Assembly (NCBI GenBank): GCA_021787475.1
Contig: JAJYLW010000004.1
Span: 1 to 64,000 of the forward strand
Direction of reading: 5' to 3'
Source of the DNA: Actinomycetes bacterium
GTDB lineage: Bacteria; Actinomycetota; Thermoleophilia; BMS3ABIN01
Length of the DNA: 64,000 nucleotides
Shown here one piece after another: positions 19,619 through 28,140 of this stretch; positions within the stretch are counted from its first letter, which is position 1, and the number at the start of each line of letters is the position of its first letter. Both the position numbers and the translations under genes were made by a program. A model generated the notes under the pieces. That model did not search any database and was not told the origin of the DNA. It saw only the letters and a list, made by a program, of their open reading frames with translations.

Positions 19619-20890
19619 CTACTTCCCTTCGAAATCCTCTTCCCGGTCGGGCTCATGCTCAAGGACATTGGCCGTCTTGTGCGGTTCGCCTTCCAGGCGC
19701 GGCGCCGCGTACTCTTCGAACTTTATGTAGGGATTGCTGCGCGGATTTGTCACCATCTGCGGGTCAGGCACGATGCCGGCGCCGTCGAGGAAGGCGCCCA
19801 GGCCGATGCGGTCGATGAACTCGCCCACGCGCTCATGCTCGTTGCCGTGCTCGCCCCAAAAATCCCAGATGCGCTCGACAATGGCCGAGAATTCCTCGTA
19901 ATCCCGGTCGCTTTCCAGCTTCTGAAACGGCACCAGCACCGAGGCAAGCATCTCGCCGCTGCGGACGGTGCGCTTGCCGCCGATCAACATGGTGACGCCG
20001 CGGTCGCGGCCGGGCGCCAGCGCCAGATGCATCACATTTATGCAGTGCATGCAACGGACGCAATTGCGGTTGTCAATCTCGATGCGGTCGCCTGACAGAT
20101 GGATGCAGTGGGTGGGGCAGCGGCTGGTGACGTTCCGGACCGCCCAGTCGGGCCCGTTTTCTTTCACGAACTGGGCCACTGCTTCCTGGTCAATCTGGAT
20201 GTCGTCACGCCAGGTGCCGATGACGGGCATGTCGGAGCGGCTGACGGAGTTGGCGCAGTCATTGCCGCAGCCGGACAGTTTGAACTTGTACTTGTAGGGA
20301 AACTCGGGCCGGTGCAGATAGCCAATATACTTATCTGTCAGATATTTGGTCAATTTAAGCGTGTCGTAACAGGCCATCTCGCAGCGCGCCGGGCCGATGC
20401 AGCAGGGAATCGTTCGCATGCCGTTGCCGGAGCCGCCCAGGTCCCAGCCCTTTTCCATCAGCGCCTCGGAGACTTCCATCAGCTTCTCGTTGTCGTAGCC
20501 GAGCATAAGGATGTCGCCCGTCATCCCGTGCAGCTGCATGATGCCGGCGCCGTAATCTTCACTTAGGTCGCACAGTTGCCTCAGCGCGTCGGTGGAGTAG
20601 ACAAAGCCGGGCGGCTCGATCACGCGGATGGTGTGAAACTGAGCCACCTGGGGAAACCTCTCCCCCAGGTCGGAGTAACGGGCAATGACGCCGCCGCCAT
20701 AGCCAGGCACATTGATGGCGGTGCCGCGCCAGTAATCCCAGTGGTCCTCGTACGACTGCTCCAGCTGCTTTAGCAGCTGTCCCACCTGCGGCCGCCGCTT
20801 TGCCTGCTCTTTTAAGTCCTTGACGAAGCTGGGCCACGGCCCTTCCTCAAGCTGATCCAGCAGCGGCAATTTCAGGTCATCGTCCGGCAC
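19619..20890 (-). CDS. dsrA: Dissimilatory sulfite reductase, alpha subunit (copy 1)
   Basis: This is the alpha subunit of the siroheme sulfite reductase. With the GTG at 20890 (AAGGAG five bases upstream) it has 423 residues. Motifs are the GYGGGVIARYSD segment, HGMTGDILMLG, the siroheme-[4Fe-4S] ligands in CCIGPARCEMAC and SGCGNDCANS, and the ferredoxin insert CPTHC...CVRCMHC. The C-terminus is about 25 residues longer than copy 2, with an acidic tail. It heads the copy-1 module A1-B1-L1. The module starts after a REP doublet and a strong hairpin, so it may be transcribed apart from copy 2; I see no convincing promoter for it. Confidence 0.94.
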   Translation of the reverse strand: MPDDDLKLPLLDQLEEGPWPSFVKDLKEQAKRRPQVGQLLKQLEQSYEDHWDYWRGTAINVPGYGGGVIARYSDLGERFPQVAQFHTIRVIEPPGFVYSTDALRQLCDLSEDYGAGIMQLHGMTGDILMLGYDNEKLMEVSEALMEKGWDLGGSGNGMRTIPCCIGPARCEMACYDTLKLTKYLTDKYIGYLHRPEFPYKYKFKLSGCGNDCANSVSRSDMPVIGTWRDDIQIDQEAVAQFVKENGPDWAVRNVTSRCPTHCIHLSGDRIEIDNRNCVRCMHCINVMHLALAPGRDRGVTMLIGGKRTVRSGEMLASVLVPFQKLESDRDYEEFSAIVERIWDFWGEHGNEHERVGEFIDRIGLGAFLDGAGIVPDPQMVTNPRSNPYIKFEEYAAPRLEGEPHKTANVLEHEPDREEDFEGK

Positions 20891-20940
20891 AAATGCTCCT
20901 TTTTGCAATCGATGGCAAGCTTTCGCCCGATGGCAGCCCT

Positions 20941-21026
20941 GGTAGACGGCAGGCTTTCAGCCTGCCGTTGGACGCTCCATTTAAGCACCGGCCCCTCTGC
21001 ACAGGCTAAAAGCCTGTGCCTACCGG
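20941..21026 (-). repeat. REP/BIME-type doublet, right copy (inverted)
   Basis: The same two palindromes as at 16689-16776 occur here in reverse order and orientation: GGTAGACGGCAGGCTTTCAG...GCC and GCACAGGCTAAAAGCCTGTG followed by CCTACCGG. The spacer between the palindromes is slightly different. It lies 50 bases upstream of dsrA1, so the inverted pair brackets the copy-1 dsr module. Confidence 0.8.
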
Positions 21027-21127
21027 CCACGGACAAATTGAATGATCGTCTTAATTTATCCACACCGGGGAGATTTGAAACAGGACCCCGTTGACTGCGC
21101 ATGCGAAAAGCCTGGCTGGCACACAAC

Positions 21128-21151
21128 GGGGCCGCCCGCAAGGGCGGCCCC
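21128..21151. terminator. Strong GC hairpin after dsrL2
   Basis: GGGGCCGCCC, loop GCAA, and its perfect 10-bp complement lie about 30 bases past the dsrL2 stop. There is no T-run on the minus-strand exit side, so it may terminate weakly, stabilise the 3' end, or be a repeat. It is the natural boundary between the copy-2 and copy-1 dsr modules. Confidence 0.5.
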
Positions 21152-21180
21152 GCAAAAACAGCACATATATGGCAAAGAAA

Positions 21181-22875
21181 CTAGCTCATGTCAATGTACG
21201 CGCAGGGGCACTCTTCGGCGCACTTGGCGCAGCCCACGCATGTGTCGAGGTAGAACTTGTAGAACTCATGATCGTGGTGGCGGTTTTCCGGAGTCACTTT
21301 CTTGATGGCGTTGTAGGAGCAGAAGGAATAGCAGTTGCCGCAGTCAAAGCACATGCCGCAGCTCATGCAGCGCTTGGTCTCCTCCAGCGCCACCTCCGCC
21401 TGCAGCGTCGAGACGATCTCATTGAAGTTCGTTTTGCGCTCATCGCCCGGCTGCATGACCTTCTGGGCCCGGTCGGCGGGAGAATAATAGCTGGCCGCCA
21501 TCTTGTCGAACTTGACCACCGGCGGCGGATACTCTTTCGGCATCTCCTCGCCGCGGATGTAATAATCAATCGCTTCGGCCGCCTTGCGGCCCAGGCCGAT
21601 CGCCTCGGTGACGGTTCCCAGCCGGTTGGTGACGTCGCCGCCGGCGTAGACGCCTTTCTCCGCCGTCTGGCCAGTGGCCTCATCCACGGTTATCCAGCCT
21701 TTCTCGTCCTTGAAGGCCTCGATGCCGCCGAACCGGGGGCCCTGGCCGATGGCGGGCAGCACCATGTCGGCGTCGATGACAAACTCTGACCCCTCAACTG
21801 GCACCGGCCGGCGGCGGCCGCTGTCGTCGGGCTCGCCCAGCTCCATCTTTTGCACTTTCAGGCCGGTTACCTTGCCGCCTTCGCGGATTACCTCCACCGG
21901 AGCCGCCAGGAACTCGATATGAATCCCCTCCGCCTCAGTGTCCTCGATCTCCTCGACCTCGGCCGGCATCTCGTCCCGGGTGCGGCGGTAAACGATCTGT
22001 GGCTCGGCCCCCATCCTCAGGGAGACGCGCGCCGCGTCAACGGCGCTGTTGCCGCCGCCGATAATCAGGACCTTCTTGCCCTTGACGTCAACGTCCTCGC
22101 CCGAATTGACCTTGTTCAGGAACTCGACGGCGTTCATGACGCCCTCGCCTTCCTCGCCGGGAATGCCCAGGTTCCAGCCCTCATGGGCGCCGATGCCCAG
22201 GAAGACGGCGTCGTAGTCCTTCTTGATGTCCTCAATCGAGACGTCCGCGCCAATGCGGGTCTCGTACCTGATCTCAACGCCCAGCGCCTCCAGCGCCGCC
22301 ACTTCGGCGTCAAGGATATCTTCCGGCAGCCGGTAGCTGGGGATGCCGTAGCGGAGCATCCCGCCGGATTTGGGGAACGCCTCAAAAATAGTGACCGGAT
22401 AGCCGCGCCTGGCCAGCTGGAAAGCGCATGACAGGCCCGCCGGACCAGAGCCGACGACGGCCACCCTCTCGCTGTGGCTGTCATCCCCCAGCTTCTCGTG
22501 GGCCAGCTTGTTGCTGATGCCAAAATCGCCGATGAAGCGCTCGATCTGGTTGATCGAGACCGCCTCATCCTTGTACTGCCGGTTGCAGTCAGTCTCGCAG
22601 AAATGCGGGCATACCCGGCCCAGCACCGCCGGCAGCGGGTTTGTCTCGGTCAGCAACCGCCAGGCCTTCTCGGCCGCCGCCTCCATCGCGAGGCCGTTGT
22701 CATCGCCCTGGGCGATGGTCGTCAGAAAGCCGCGGATGTCGTTGCTGCTCGGACATGCATTCTGGCAGGGCGGAGTCTTGGCGACGTAGCTCGGCCTGAG
22801 GTGTGAGCCCTCGCGGCCGCGGCTGTAGGTTGCAGCGCCAATCTCCCTTTTTCTTGTTTTCAATACTACCGCCAT
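21181..22875 (-). CDS. dsrL: DsrL-type NAD(P)H:acceptor iron-sulfur flavoprotein (copy 2)
   Basis: This is the second DsrL-like electron carrier, 564 residues from the ATG at 22875 (AAAGGAG six bases upstream). The layout matches copy 1: N-terminal cysteines (PCQNACPSS, RVCPHFCETDC), FAD motif VAVVGSGPAGLSCAFQLA, NAD(P) motif IIGGGNSAVDAARVSL, and GVYAGGDVTNRLGTVTEA. A two-cluster ferredoxin tail follows (CMSCGMCFDCGNC, CVGCAKCAEECPC). It lies 93 bases downstream of dsrD, so this module reads A2-B2-D-L2. The two DsrL proteins are clearly divergent paralogs, not a recent duplication. DsrL beside dsrD is the arrangement reported for DsrL-2-type proteins. Confidence 0.87.
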   Translation of the reverse strand: MAVVLKTRKREIGAATYSRGREGSHLRPSYVAKTPPCQNACPSSNDIRGFLTTIAQGDDNGLAMEAAAEKAWRLLTETNPLPAVLGRVCPHFCETDCNRQYKDEAVSINQIERFIGDFGISNKLAHEKLGDDSHSERVAVVGSGPAGLSCAFQLARRGYPVTIFEAFPKSGGMLRYGIPSYRLPEDILDAEVAALEALGVEIRYETRIGADVSIEDIKKDYDAVFLGIGAHEGWNLGIPGEEGEGVMNAVEFLNKVNSGEDVDVKGKKVLIIGGGNSAVDAARVSLRMGAEPQIVYRRTRDEMPAEVEEIEDTEAEGIHIEFLAAPVEVIREGGKVTGLKVQKMELGEPDDSGRRRPVPVEGSEFVIDADMVLPAIGQGPRFGGIEAFKDEKGWITVDEATGQTAEKGVYAGGDVTNRLGTVTEAIGLGRKAAEAIDYYIRGEEMPKEYPPPVVKFDKMAASYYSPADRAQKVMQPGDERKTNFNEIVSTLQAEVALEETKRCMSCGMCFDCGNCYSFCSYNAIKKVTPENRHHDHEFYKFYLDTCVGCAKCAEECPCAYIDMS

Positions 22876-22968
22876 GTGTGTCTCCTTTGGATCCCAAGCC
22901 CTGCGCACAGCGCCGGCCTTCAGGCCGGCCGCCGCGGGCCTCAGAGCCGGGCGTCGCAGGCGCCCGGA

Positions 22969-23214
22969 TTACTTGTTCTCTGCAGCTTCCGAGTGCGGCA
23001 GCTCAATCGAGCTTCCACCAAAATAACCGTAGACGCAACGGCCGGAATCAATCAGCATCCTGATCGCAGCCTTGGCGTCTGCGCGGGAGACCTCATCGCC
23101 GTACTTGGCCACCATCGCCTTGGTGAGATCGCCGCCTTTCAGCTTCTTGACGCCGGCGCTCTCCTTGATGATCTCATACATCTCGTCCGCCAGCTGCTCC
23201 ACCGGAATTGCCAT
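22969..23214 (-). CDS. dsrD: DsrD, sulfite reductase activator
   Basis: DsrD is a small winged-helix protein that stimulates DsrAB and is a marker of sulfate/sulfite reducers. The 81-residue protein has the pattern of helix, KGGDLTKAMVAKYGDEVSRADAKAAIRMLIDSGR, then a beta wing ending YFGGSSIELP, comparable with the SGSTTMYGL wing of Desulfovibrio DsrD. The start is firm: AGGAGG eight bases before the ATG. It lies 19 bases after dsrB2. Its presence argues that copy-2 DsrAB works in the reductive direction. Confidence 0.85.
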   Translation of the reverse strand: MAIPVEQLADEMYEIIKESAGVKKLKGGDLTKAMVAKYGDEVSRADAKAAIRMLIDSGRCVYGYFGGSSIELPHSEAAENK

Positions 23215-23233
23215 TTAAAGAACCTCCTCGTTC

Positions 23234-24310
23234 CTAATACCTGTTGTGTAGAGACCTTCTGTAGGTCGTGCCGGCATGCCGGAAGTCATCGAGGTGATAC
23301 TTGGTGAACTCGATCCCGGTCAGATCAAAGAACTTCGGCCAGCCAATGCGGTTGATCCACTCGCCCACGCGCTCGTAGGGCTTGGCATTCGCGGCGTAGA
23401 TCTCGACAATGTTCTTGACTGCGCCGGTAACCTCCGGCCACCGTGGCGGATTGTTCGGCAGGTAGGGAATTGCCAGCTTCGTGAACATCGGCTCGCTTCT
23501 GGCGTTGCAGATCTTGCCGCCGACCCAGATGGAGACGCCGTCGTTCAGGGGGTCGGCCAGCGGCATGGCCGGGCAGACCGTGTAACAGTTGCCGCAGTAC
23601 ATGCACTTGTCCTCGTCCACCTTGACCGTCGTCTTGCCCTCGATGGAAGTCGGCCGGATGGCGTTGTTGGGGCAGGACGCCACAGTAGTGGGAATCTCAC
23701 ACAGGTTGGGTAGTGTCGCATTGTCGATCTTGGGTGGAGTCCGGTGGACGCCCAGGATGGCGATATCGGAGGCGTGCACGGCGCCGCACATGTTCAGGCA
23801 GCAGGCCACGGCAATGCGCAGCTTGGCCGGCAGCTTCTGGGAGGTGAAGTACTCCGCCAACTCGTCCATCACCGACTTGACCAGGCCCGAGGCGTCGGTG
23901 GCCGCCGAGTGGCAGTGCACCCAGCCCTGGGTGTGGACGATGTTGGAGATGGCGTTGTTGGTGCCGCCGACAAGCAACCCCAGTTCACTGATTTCCTTCT
24001 TGAGCGGCTCGATGTTGTCCTTGTTGGCCAGCAGAAACTCGACATTGTTGCGGCTGGTGAACCGCAGGTAGCCGTCGGCATACTTGTCCGCCAGGTCCAG
24101 GATATTGTTGAGGAAATTGATGGACACCAGCCGCGGCGATGACACCCTGACGGTGTAAAGGTCGCCGGCAGGGCCGTGATGCATCAGCACGCCGGGGGCC
24201 AGCGTCTCGTGGTACTCCCACTTGCCGTAGTTCTCCTTCACCAGCGGATGCAGGAATTTCTCATAATGTGGCGGGCCTATATCTGTTTTTCTTTCAACTT
24301 CGGTTGCCAT
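23234..24310 (-). CDS. dsrB: Dissimilatory sulfite reductase, beta subunit (copy 2)
   Basis: The 358-residue beta subunit (ATG at 24310 with GGAGG six bases upstream) has [17 protein letters not shown], the siroheme/cluster block [19 protein letters not shown], and the ferredoxin insert CP...[16 protein letters not shown]. The C-terminus reads [40 protein letters not shown] is the peptide targeted by the classic DSR4R dsrB primer, so this copy resembles the Desulfovibrio-type sequence, unlike copy 1 (CGACHA). It lies between dsrA2 and dsrD. Confidence 0.95.
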   Translation of the reverse strand: MATEVERKTDIGPPHYEKFLHPLVKENYGKWEYHETLAPGVLMHHGPAGDLYTVRVSSPRLVSINFLNNILDLADKYADGYLRFTSRNNVEFLLANKDNIEPLKKEISELGLLVGGTNNAISNIVHTQGWVHCHSAATDASGLVKSVMDELAEYFTSQKLPAKLRIAVACCLNMCGAVHASDIAILGVHRTPPKIDNATLPNLCEIPTTVASCPNNAIRPTSIEGKTTVKVDEDKCMYCGNCYTVCPAMPLADPLNDGVSIWVGGKICNARSEPMFTKLAIPYLPNNPPRWPEVTGAVKNIVEIYAANAKPYERVGEWINRIGWPKFFDLTGIEFTKYHLDDFRHAGTTYRRSLHNRY

Positions 24311-24391
24311 TACATCCCTCCTGTAAAGTCTGAAGTTCAAACCATGGCCGCCCGCGCCGGACCGGCGCCGGGCCGCCTCAATCCCGGACTG

Positions 24392-25591
24392 TTATTTCTC
24401 GCCTTCACCTTCTTCCGCATAATACTCTTCGTAGAAGACGTAGGGGTTGTCACGCGGAGCCTTGATCATCTGCGGCAGCGGCTTCTCGCCGATGCCTTCC
24501 AGGAATGTCGCCAGGCTGACGCGCTCGATGAACTCGCCGATGCGCTCACGGTTGGTGCCGTGCTCATCCCAAAATTCCCAGATCCTCTCAATGAGGTCGT
24601 GCACTTCCTCGAAAGGTTCCTCGAGCTTCATAAAAGGAATAATGACTGACCCGAACAGCGCCCCCTCGACAATCGGGGCCTTGGCGCCCAGGGTAATGGC
24701 GGCGCCGCGCTCCTTGCCGGGACTGAGGGCCTTCGGCATCACGTTGATGCAGTGCATGCACTTGACGCAGTTGCTGTTGTCGATCTTGATCTCATTGCCG
24801 TCCAGCTCGATGCAGCCGGTGGGGCAGTTCTCCACCACCAGACCCTGGACGTCGAGGCCGCTATCGACGTACTCGGCAACGGCATCCGGCTTCACCTGGA
24901 TGTCGTCCTTCCAAATGCCGATGATGCCCATGTCCGACCGGGCGATGGCGGCGGTGCAGTCATTGGGGCAACCGGACATCTTGATCTTGTACTTGTAGTT
25001 GAACATGGGGCGGTGCAATTCATCCTGGTAGGCATGAGTCAGGTTGTACGCCAGGCTGAGGGTATCGTAGCAGGCGTACTCGCAGCGCCCCGGCCCGACG
25101 CAGCAGCTCGGGGTTCTTAAGTCGGAGCCGGAACCGCCCAGGTCCCAGCCTTTCTCAGTCAGGGCCCGGAAGGTGGGTTCCAGCTCCTCGGTGCGCGTTC
25201 CCAGCAACACCAGGTCGCCGGTGGAGCCGTGCACATTCAGGAGGCCCGAGCCGTGCTCCTCCCAGATGTTCAGGATCTCCCGCAGGGCATCGGCGGTATA
25301 GAACCATCCCGACGTCTGATTGATGCGCAGGGTGTGGAAATGCGAGACGCCGGGAAATTCCTCCGGCAAGGCGGAGTAGCGCCCGATGACGCCGCCGCCA
25401 TAACCCATTACGCCGACTAGGCCGCCATGCTTCCAGTAGCCGCGTTTGTCTTCGTAAGACTTCTCCAGTTGCCGCAGGAGGTCCTTGGCCATCTCCTTCT
25501 TTCCCGCCAGGCTCTTGATGTCCTTAACGAAGCTGGGCCAGGGCCCCTTTTCCAGCTCGTCGAGGAGTGGGGTTTTTAAATCGTCTGCCAT
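24392..25591 (-). CDS. dsrA: Dissimilatory sulfite reductase, alpha subunit (copy 2)
   Basis: This alpha subunit has 399 residues from the ATG at 25591, which follows AAGGAGG. It has [37 protein letters not shown], the siroheme-[4Fe-4S] cysteines in [12 protein letters not shown] and SGCPNDC, and the ferredoxin insert CPTGC...CVKCMHC. The N-terminal [19 protein letters not shown] is shared with copy 1, whereas the core motifs differ (SGCGNDCANS and HGMTGD there). It follows the dsrJ-like gene by about 140 bases and opens the A2-B2-D-L2 set. Confidence 0.95.
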   Translation of the reverse strand: MADDLKTPLLDELEKGPWPSFVKDIKSLAGKKEMAKDLLRQLEKSYEDKRGYWKHGGLVGVMGYGGGVIGRYSALPEEFPGVSHFHTLRINQTSGWFYTADALREILNIWEEHGSGLLNVHGSTGDLVLLGTRTEELEPTFRALTEKGWDLGGSGSDLRTPSCCVGPGRCEYACYDTLSLAYNLTHAYQDELHRPMFNYKYKIKMSGCPNDCTAAIARSDMGIIGIWKDDIQVKPDAVAEYVDSGLDVQGLVVENCPTGCIELDGNEIKIDNSNCVKCMHCINVMPKALSPGKERGAAITLGAKAPIVEGALFGSVIIPFMKLEEPFEEVHDLIERIWEFWDEHGTNRERIGEFIERVSLATFLEGIGEKPLPQMIKAPRDNPYVFYEEYYAEEGEGEK

Positions 25592-25733
25592 TTGTCCTCC
25601 TTTTTGTTTGGTCCGCAACAGCATCCGGTCATTTTGCCGCCGGGTGCAGAGTCTACGGGGCTGGCACGAGTTTTGACTTCGGAGCGCTTGACTGATTGCG
25701 ACCGGCTACAGCGAATCCGCCGCTCAATCCTTC

Positions 25734-26081
25734 CTAACTAATCGACGGATTGGCCCCCACGTAACCGTGACATTTATCGCAGAAATTCGCCCTGTCGGTG
25801 TGGCACAATAAACAATTCTTCGGAGTCAGCCCCTCTTGAATAAAAGCATCAAAATGGTTCATGTGGTCAAACATGTCCGGCAGCGGCGGGGTCTGCCGGT
25901 ACTGCGCCGACGCCGCGACGCTGCAGTCAAGCGCCTGCGGCTGATTGTACTGAGCCAGCGCGGCGGCGCAGCCTGGCCCTCCCGAGCCCTGAAACATACG
26001 CCCGCCGGAAGCGTTAATAATGAACGGAAGCATCAGGATAACCAGAAAAATAATGAAAGCAACCGCCGCCCTCGTTTTCAT
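25734..26081 (-). CDS. dsrJ: DsrJ-like cytochrome c, truncated to two hemes
   Basis: DsrJ is the periplasmic triheme cytochrome of DsrMKJOP. This 115-residue protein has an N-terminal membrane anchor/signal (about residues 5-25), DMFDHMNHFDAFIQEGLTP, then two heme sites, Cys90-x2-Cys93-His94 and Cys101-x2-Cys104-His105. It stops at GYVGANPSIS. In family members, as I recall them, a third C-x2-CH follows directly after that CDKCHxYxGVxP stretch. Here it is missing and no such motif is found beyond the stop. Cys38 and Cys53 could include the unusual His/Cys heme ligand. The ATG overlaps the dsrK stop (ATGA). dsrO and dsrP are absent. Confidence 0.8.
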   Translation of the reverse strand: MKTRAAVAFIIFLVILMLPFIINASGGRMFQGSGGPGCAAALAQYNQPQALDCSVAASAQYRQTPPLPDMFDHMNHFDAFIQEGLTPKNCLLCHTDRANFCDKCHGYVGANPSIS

Positions 26082-27640
26082 TCTTTCGCCCCCAGTTCTA
26101 TCGCCCTACCCACCAGTTGGTGGACGCCACCGGCTACTTCCATAGGAACGCCGTACTTGGGCATGATTTTCGTGAACTGAGCCTTGCAGATGGCGCAGAT
26201 CAGCGCCATAAAGTTGACGCCGTCACTCTCCATCACCGCGTGCAGCGTTTGCATTCTGGGCATGGCGCCGGCGATGCGGGTCTCCATGATCTCGTCGGTA
26301 AGCAGGCCGCCGCCGCCGCCGCAGCAGAACGTCTTTTCCATGGTAGTGGCGGGGTCCATCTCCACGTACTTGTTGCAGGACGCCTTGATCAGCTCCCGCG
26401 GGATCGTGAACTGGCCGCCGGGGCGGCTGCCCATCCGCGAGGCGCGGGCGACGTTGCAGGAGTCGTGGAATGTCACCGTGAACTCGTCGTTGGCCTCCTT
26501 GTTCAGCTTGATGGCCCCCCGCTTGACCAGATCGAGGGTATATTCACAGATATGCTGTGGCGCCGGATAGTTTGGATCCAGTGAATCAAAGGGGCCGATG
26601 AGGGTGTTCCAGAACGAGTATGCAATTCTCCAGGCATGGCCGCATTCGCCCACGATCAGCCGCTTGGGCTTGATCTGCTCGATGGCGTTGCGGATGCGCA
26701 TCGCCGCCTTTTGCATCAGGGTGTAATTGCCGACAAACATGCCGAAGTTTCCGGCCTCAGAGGCCAGCGAACTCATCGTCCAGCTGACGCCCGCCTGGTG
26801 AAAGACCTTGGCGTAGCCGATCAGGGACTCCACATGAGGGCTGGCGAAGAAGTCGGCAGACGGCGTCACCAGCAGGATGTCCGCCCCCTCGACGTCCAGG
26901 GGCAGTTTCACCGGCACCCCGTCCTCCTCCTCGATATCCTCCTCGATTGACTCGAGCGTATTGGTCAGGGCCTTGGGATTCATGCCGAGGTTGTTGCCGA
27001 TTTCCAGCAGCTTGCCGATTGTCATGTCGCAATATTTCTGCCCCAGGCCGATGGAGTCCATGATCTCCCGGGCCGCCATCGAAATCTCGGCCGTATCGAT
27101 GCCGTAGGGGCAGAACACCGAGCAGCGGCGGCACTGCGAGCACTGGTGAAAATAGGCGTACCAGTCGCCCAGCAGCTTTAGGTCTAGCTTGCGGGCGCCG
27201 GCCAGCTTGCCAAACAGCTTTCCTTCCGTGGTGAAGTATTTCTTGTAGACGCGCCGGAGCAGCTCCGCCCGGGCGACCGGCATGTTGTTCGGGTCGCCGG
27301 AGCCGAGGAAGAACTGGCACTTGTCCGTGCAGGAGCCGCAGCGGACGCAGATATCAAGGTAAACCTGGAGTGATTTGTACTTCTCCAGAAGTTCGCCCAG
27401 CCGCTTTACTGCCGCCTCTTCCCAGTTGTCAACGAGGGTGTCCGGGAAGCCGAGCGCCGTCATTATCTCGGGCTTGGCCGCGTGAGGTTTGGCCCCCGAA
27501 AGTTTTCCCTTGACGATTCGGCCCTCTTCGACGCGGGGAACATTGATCTCCCCGGTCAGCTCCGGTCCCTTGGCGTTCTTGTCTGTGTCTGCTTCTGTAA
27601 CTACGTCAAGCAGCGTTTTCTCAGCAGCTGGTTCCGCCAT
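26078..27640 (-). CDS. dsrK: DsrK, HdrD-like iron-sulfur subunit of DsrMK
   Basis: DsrK reduces or oxidises the DsrC disulfide/trisulfide on the cytoplasmic face, using electrons from DsrM. The 520-residue protein has two [4Fe-4S] motifs (Cys98, 101, 104, 108 and Cys167, 170, 173, 177). Two CCG-type domains carry the noncubane cluster, seen as GECGHAWR, HDSCNVARASRMG and FCCGGGGGLLTDE. AAAGGAT lies about nine bases before the ATG. It is 60 bases downstream of dsrC and overlaps dsrJ by four bases. The length is usual for the family. Confidence 0.94.
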   Translation of the reverse strand: MAEPAAEKTLLDVVTEADTDKNAKGPELTGEINVPRVEEGRIVKGKLSGAKPHAAKPEIMTALGFPDTLVDNWEEAAVKRLGELLEKYKSLQVYLDICVRCGSCTDKCQFFLGSGDPNNMPVARAELLRRVYKKYFTTEGKLFGKLAGARKLDLKLLGDWYAYFHQCSQCRRCSVFCPYGIDTAEISMAAREIMDSIGLGQKYCDMTIGKLLEIGNNLGMNPKALTNTLESIEEDIEEEDGVPVKLPLDVEGADILLVTPSADFFASPHVESLIGYAKVFHQAGVSWTMSSLASEAGNFGMFVGNYTLMQKAAMRIRNAIEQIKPKRLIVGECGHAWRIAYSFWNTLIGPFDSLDPNYPAPQHICEYTLDLVKRGAIKLNKEANDEFTVTFHDSCNVARASRMGSRPGGQFTIPRELIKASCNKYVEMDPATTMEKTFCCGGGGGLLTDEIMETRIAGAMPRMQTLHAVMESDGVNFMALICAICKAQFTKIMPKYGVPMEVAGGVHQLVGRAIELGAKE

Positions 27641-27700
27641 GTCATATTATCCTTTCACTGCCCCCTGTCATGATCCTGGCTCTGAGCTTGCCTCTGGCGC

Positions 27701-28033
27701 CTAGACGCAGCCGGTCGGCTTCGGCAGGCCGGCGATCTTGCAGGCCTGGAGCGCCGGGCCGGCCGGATAAAGGTTGTACAGGTAAGCGCTATTGCCCTTT
27801 TCCGGGCCGAACATCTTCTTCATCTCCTTTATCAGGATCTTGATGGCCGGCGCGATGCTGTATTCCTTGTAGTAGGTCCTGAGAAAGTTGACGACCTCCC
27901 AGTGAGCGTCGGTCATCTCGACGCCTTCCTGCTCGGCGATGTAGGCGGCCACATCCTGGTTCCAGTCATCGAGGTTAATAAGGTAGCCATCGTCGTCAGT
28001 TTCATATGTCTTGCCGCTGAACTCGAAACTCAT
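27701..28033 (-). CDS. dsrC: DsrC sulfur carrier protein
   Basis: DsrC carries sulfite-derived sulfur as a trisulfide between DsrAB and DsrMK, and accepts sulfur from DsrEFH in oxidisers. The 110-residue protein has the complete C-terminal arm with CysB at 98 and CysA at 109 (C-KIAGLPKPTG-C-V), the exact x10 spacing of true DsrC rather than TusE. The helix WEVVNFLRTYYKEY is also typical. AAGGAGG lies about six bases upstream of the ATG. It lies between dsrM and dsrK, which is an unusual position. Confidence 0.97.
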   Translation of the reverse strand: MSFEFSGKTYETDDDGYLINLDDWNQDVAAYIAEQEGVEMTDAHWEVVNFLRTYYKEYSIAPAIKILIKEMKKMFGPEKGNSAYLYNLYPAGPALQACKIAGLPKPTGCV

Positions 28034-28140
28034 TTTTTCCTCCTTGTCTTTGTGTCCGAGGTTTCGCAGTTATCGCAACCTCGCGAGTTTCCATCCGAGC
28101 TTTGTCCTGAAAGCTTCGGGTTACAACCTTGGCCCCGCCG

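Noticed and set aside
20891-21127. Promoter for dsrA1 (TTTCAA / TAAATT pair)
   Set aside because: The -35 matches the consensus at only three of six positions; I could not support a promoter here.
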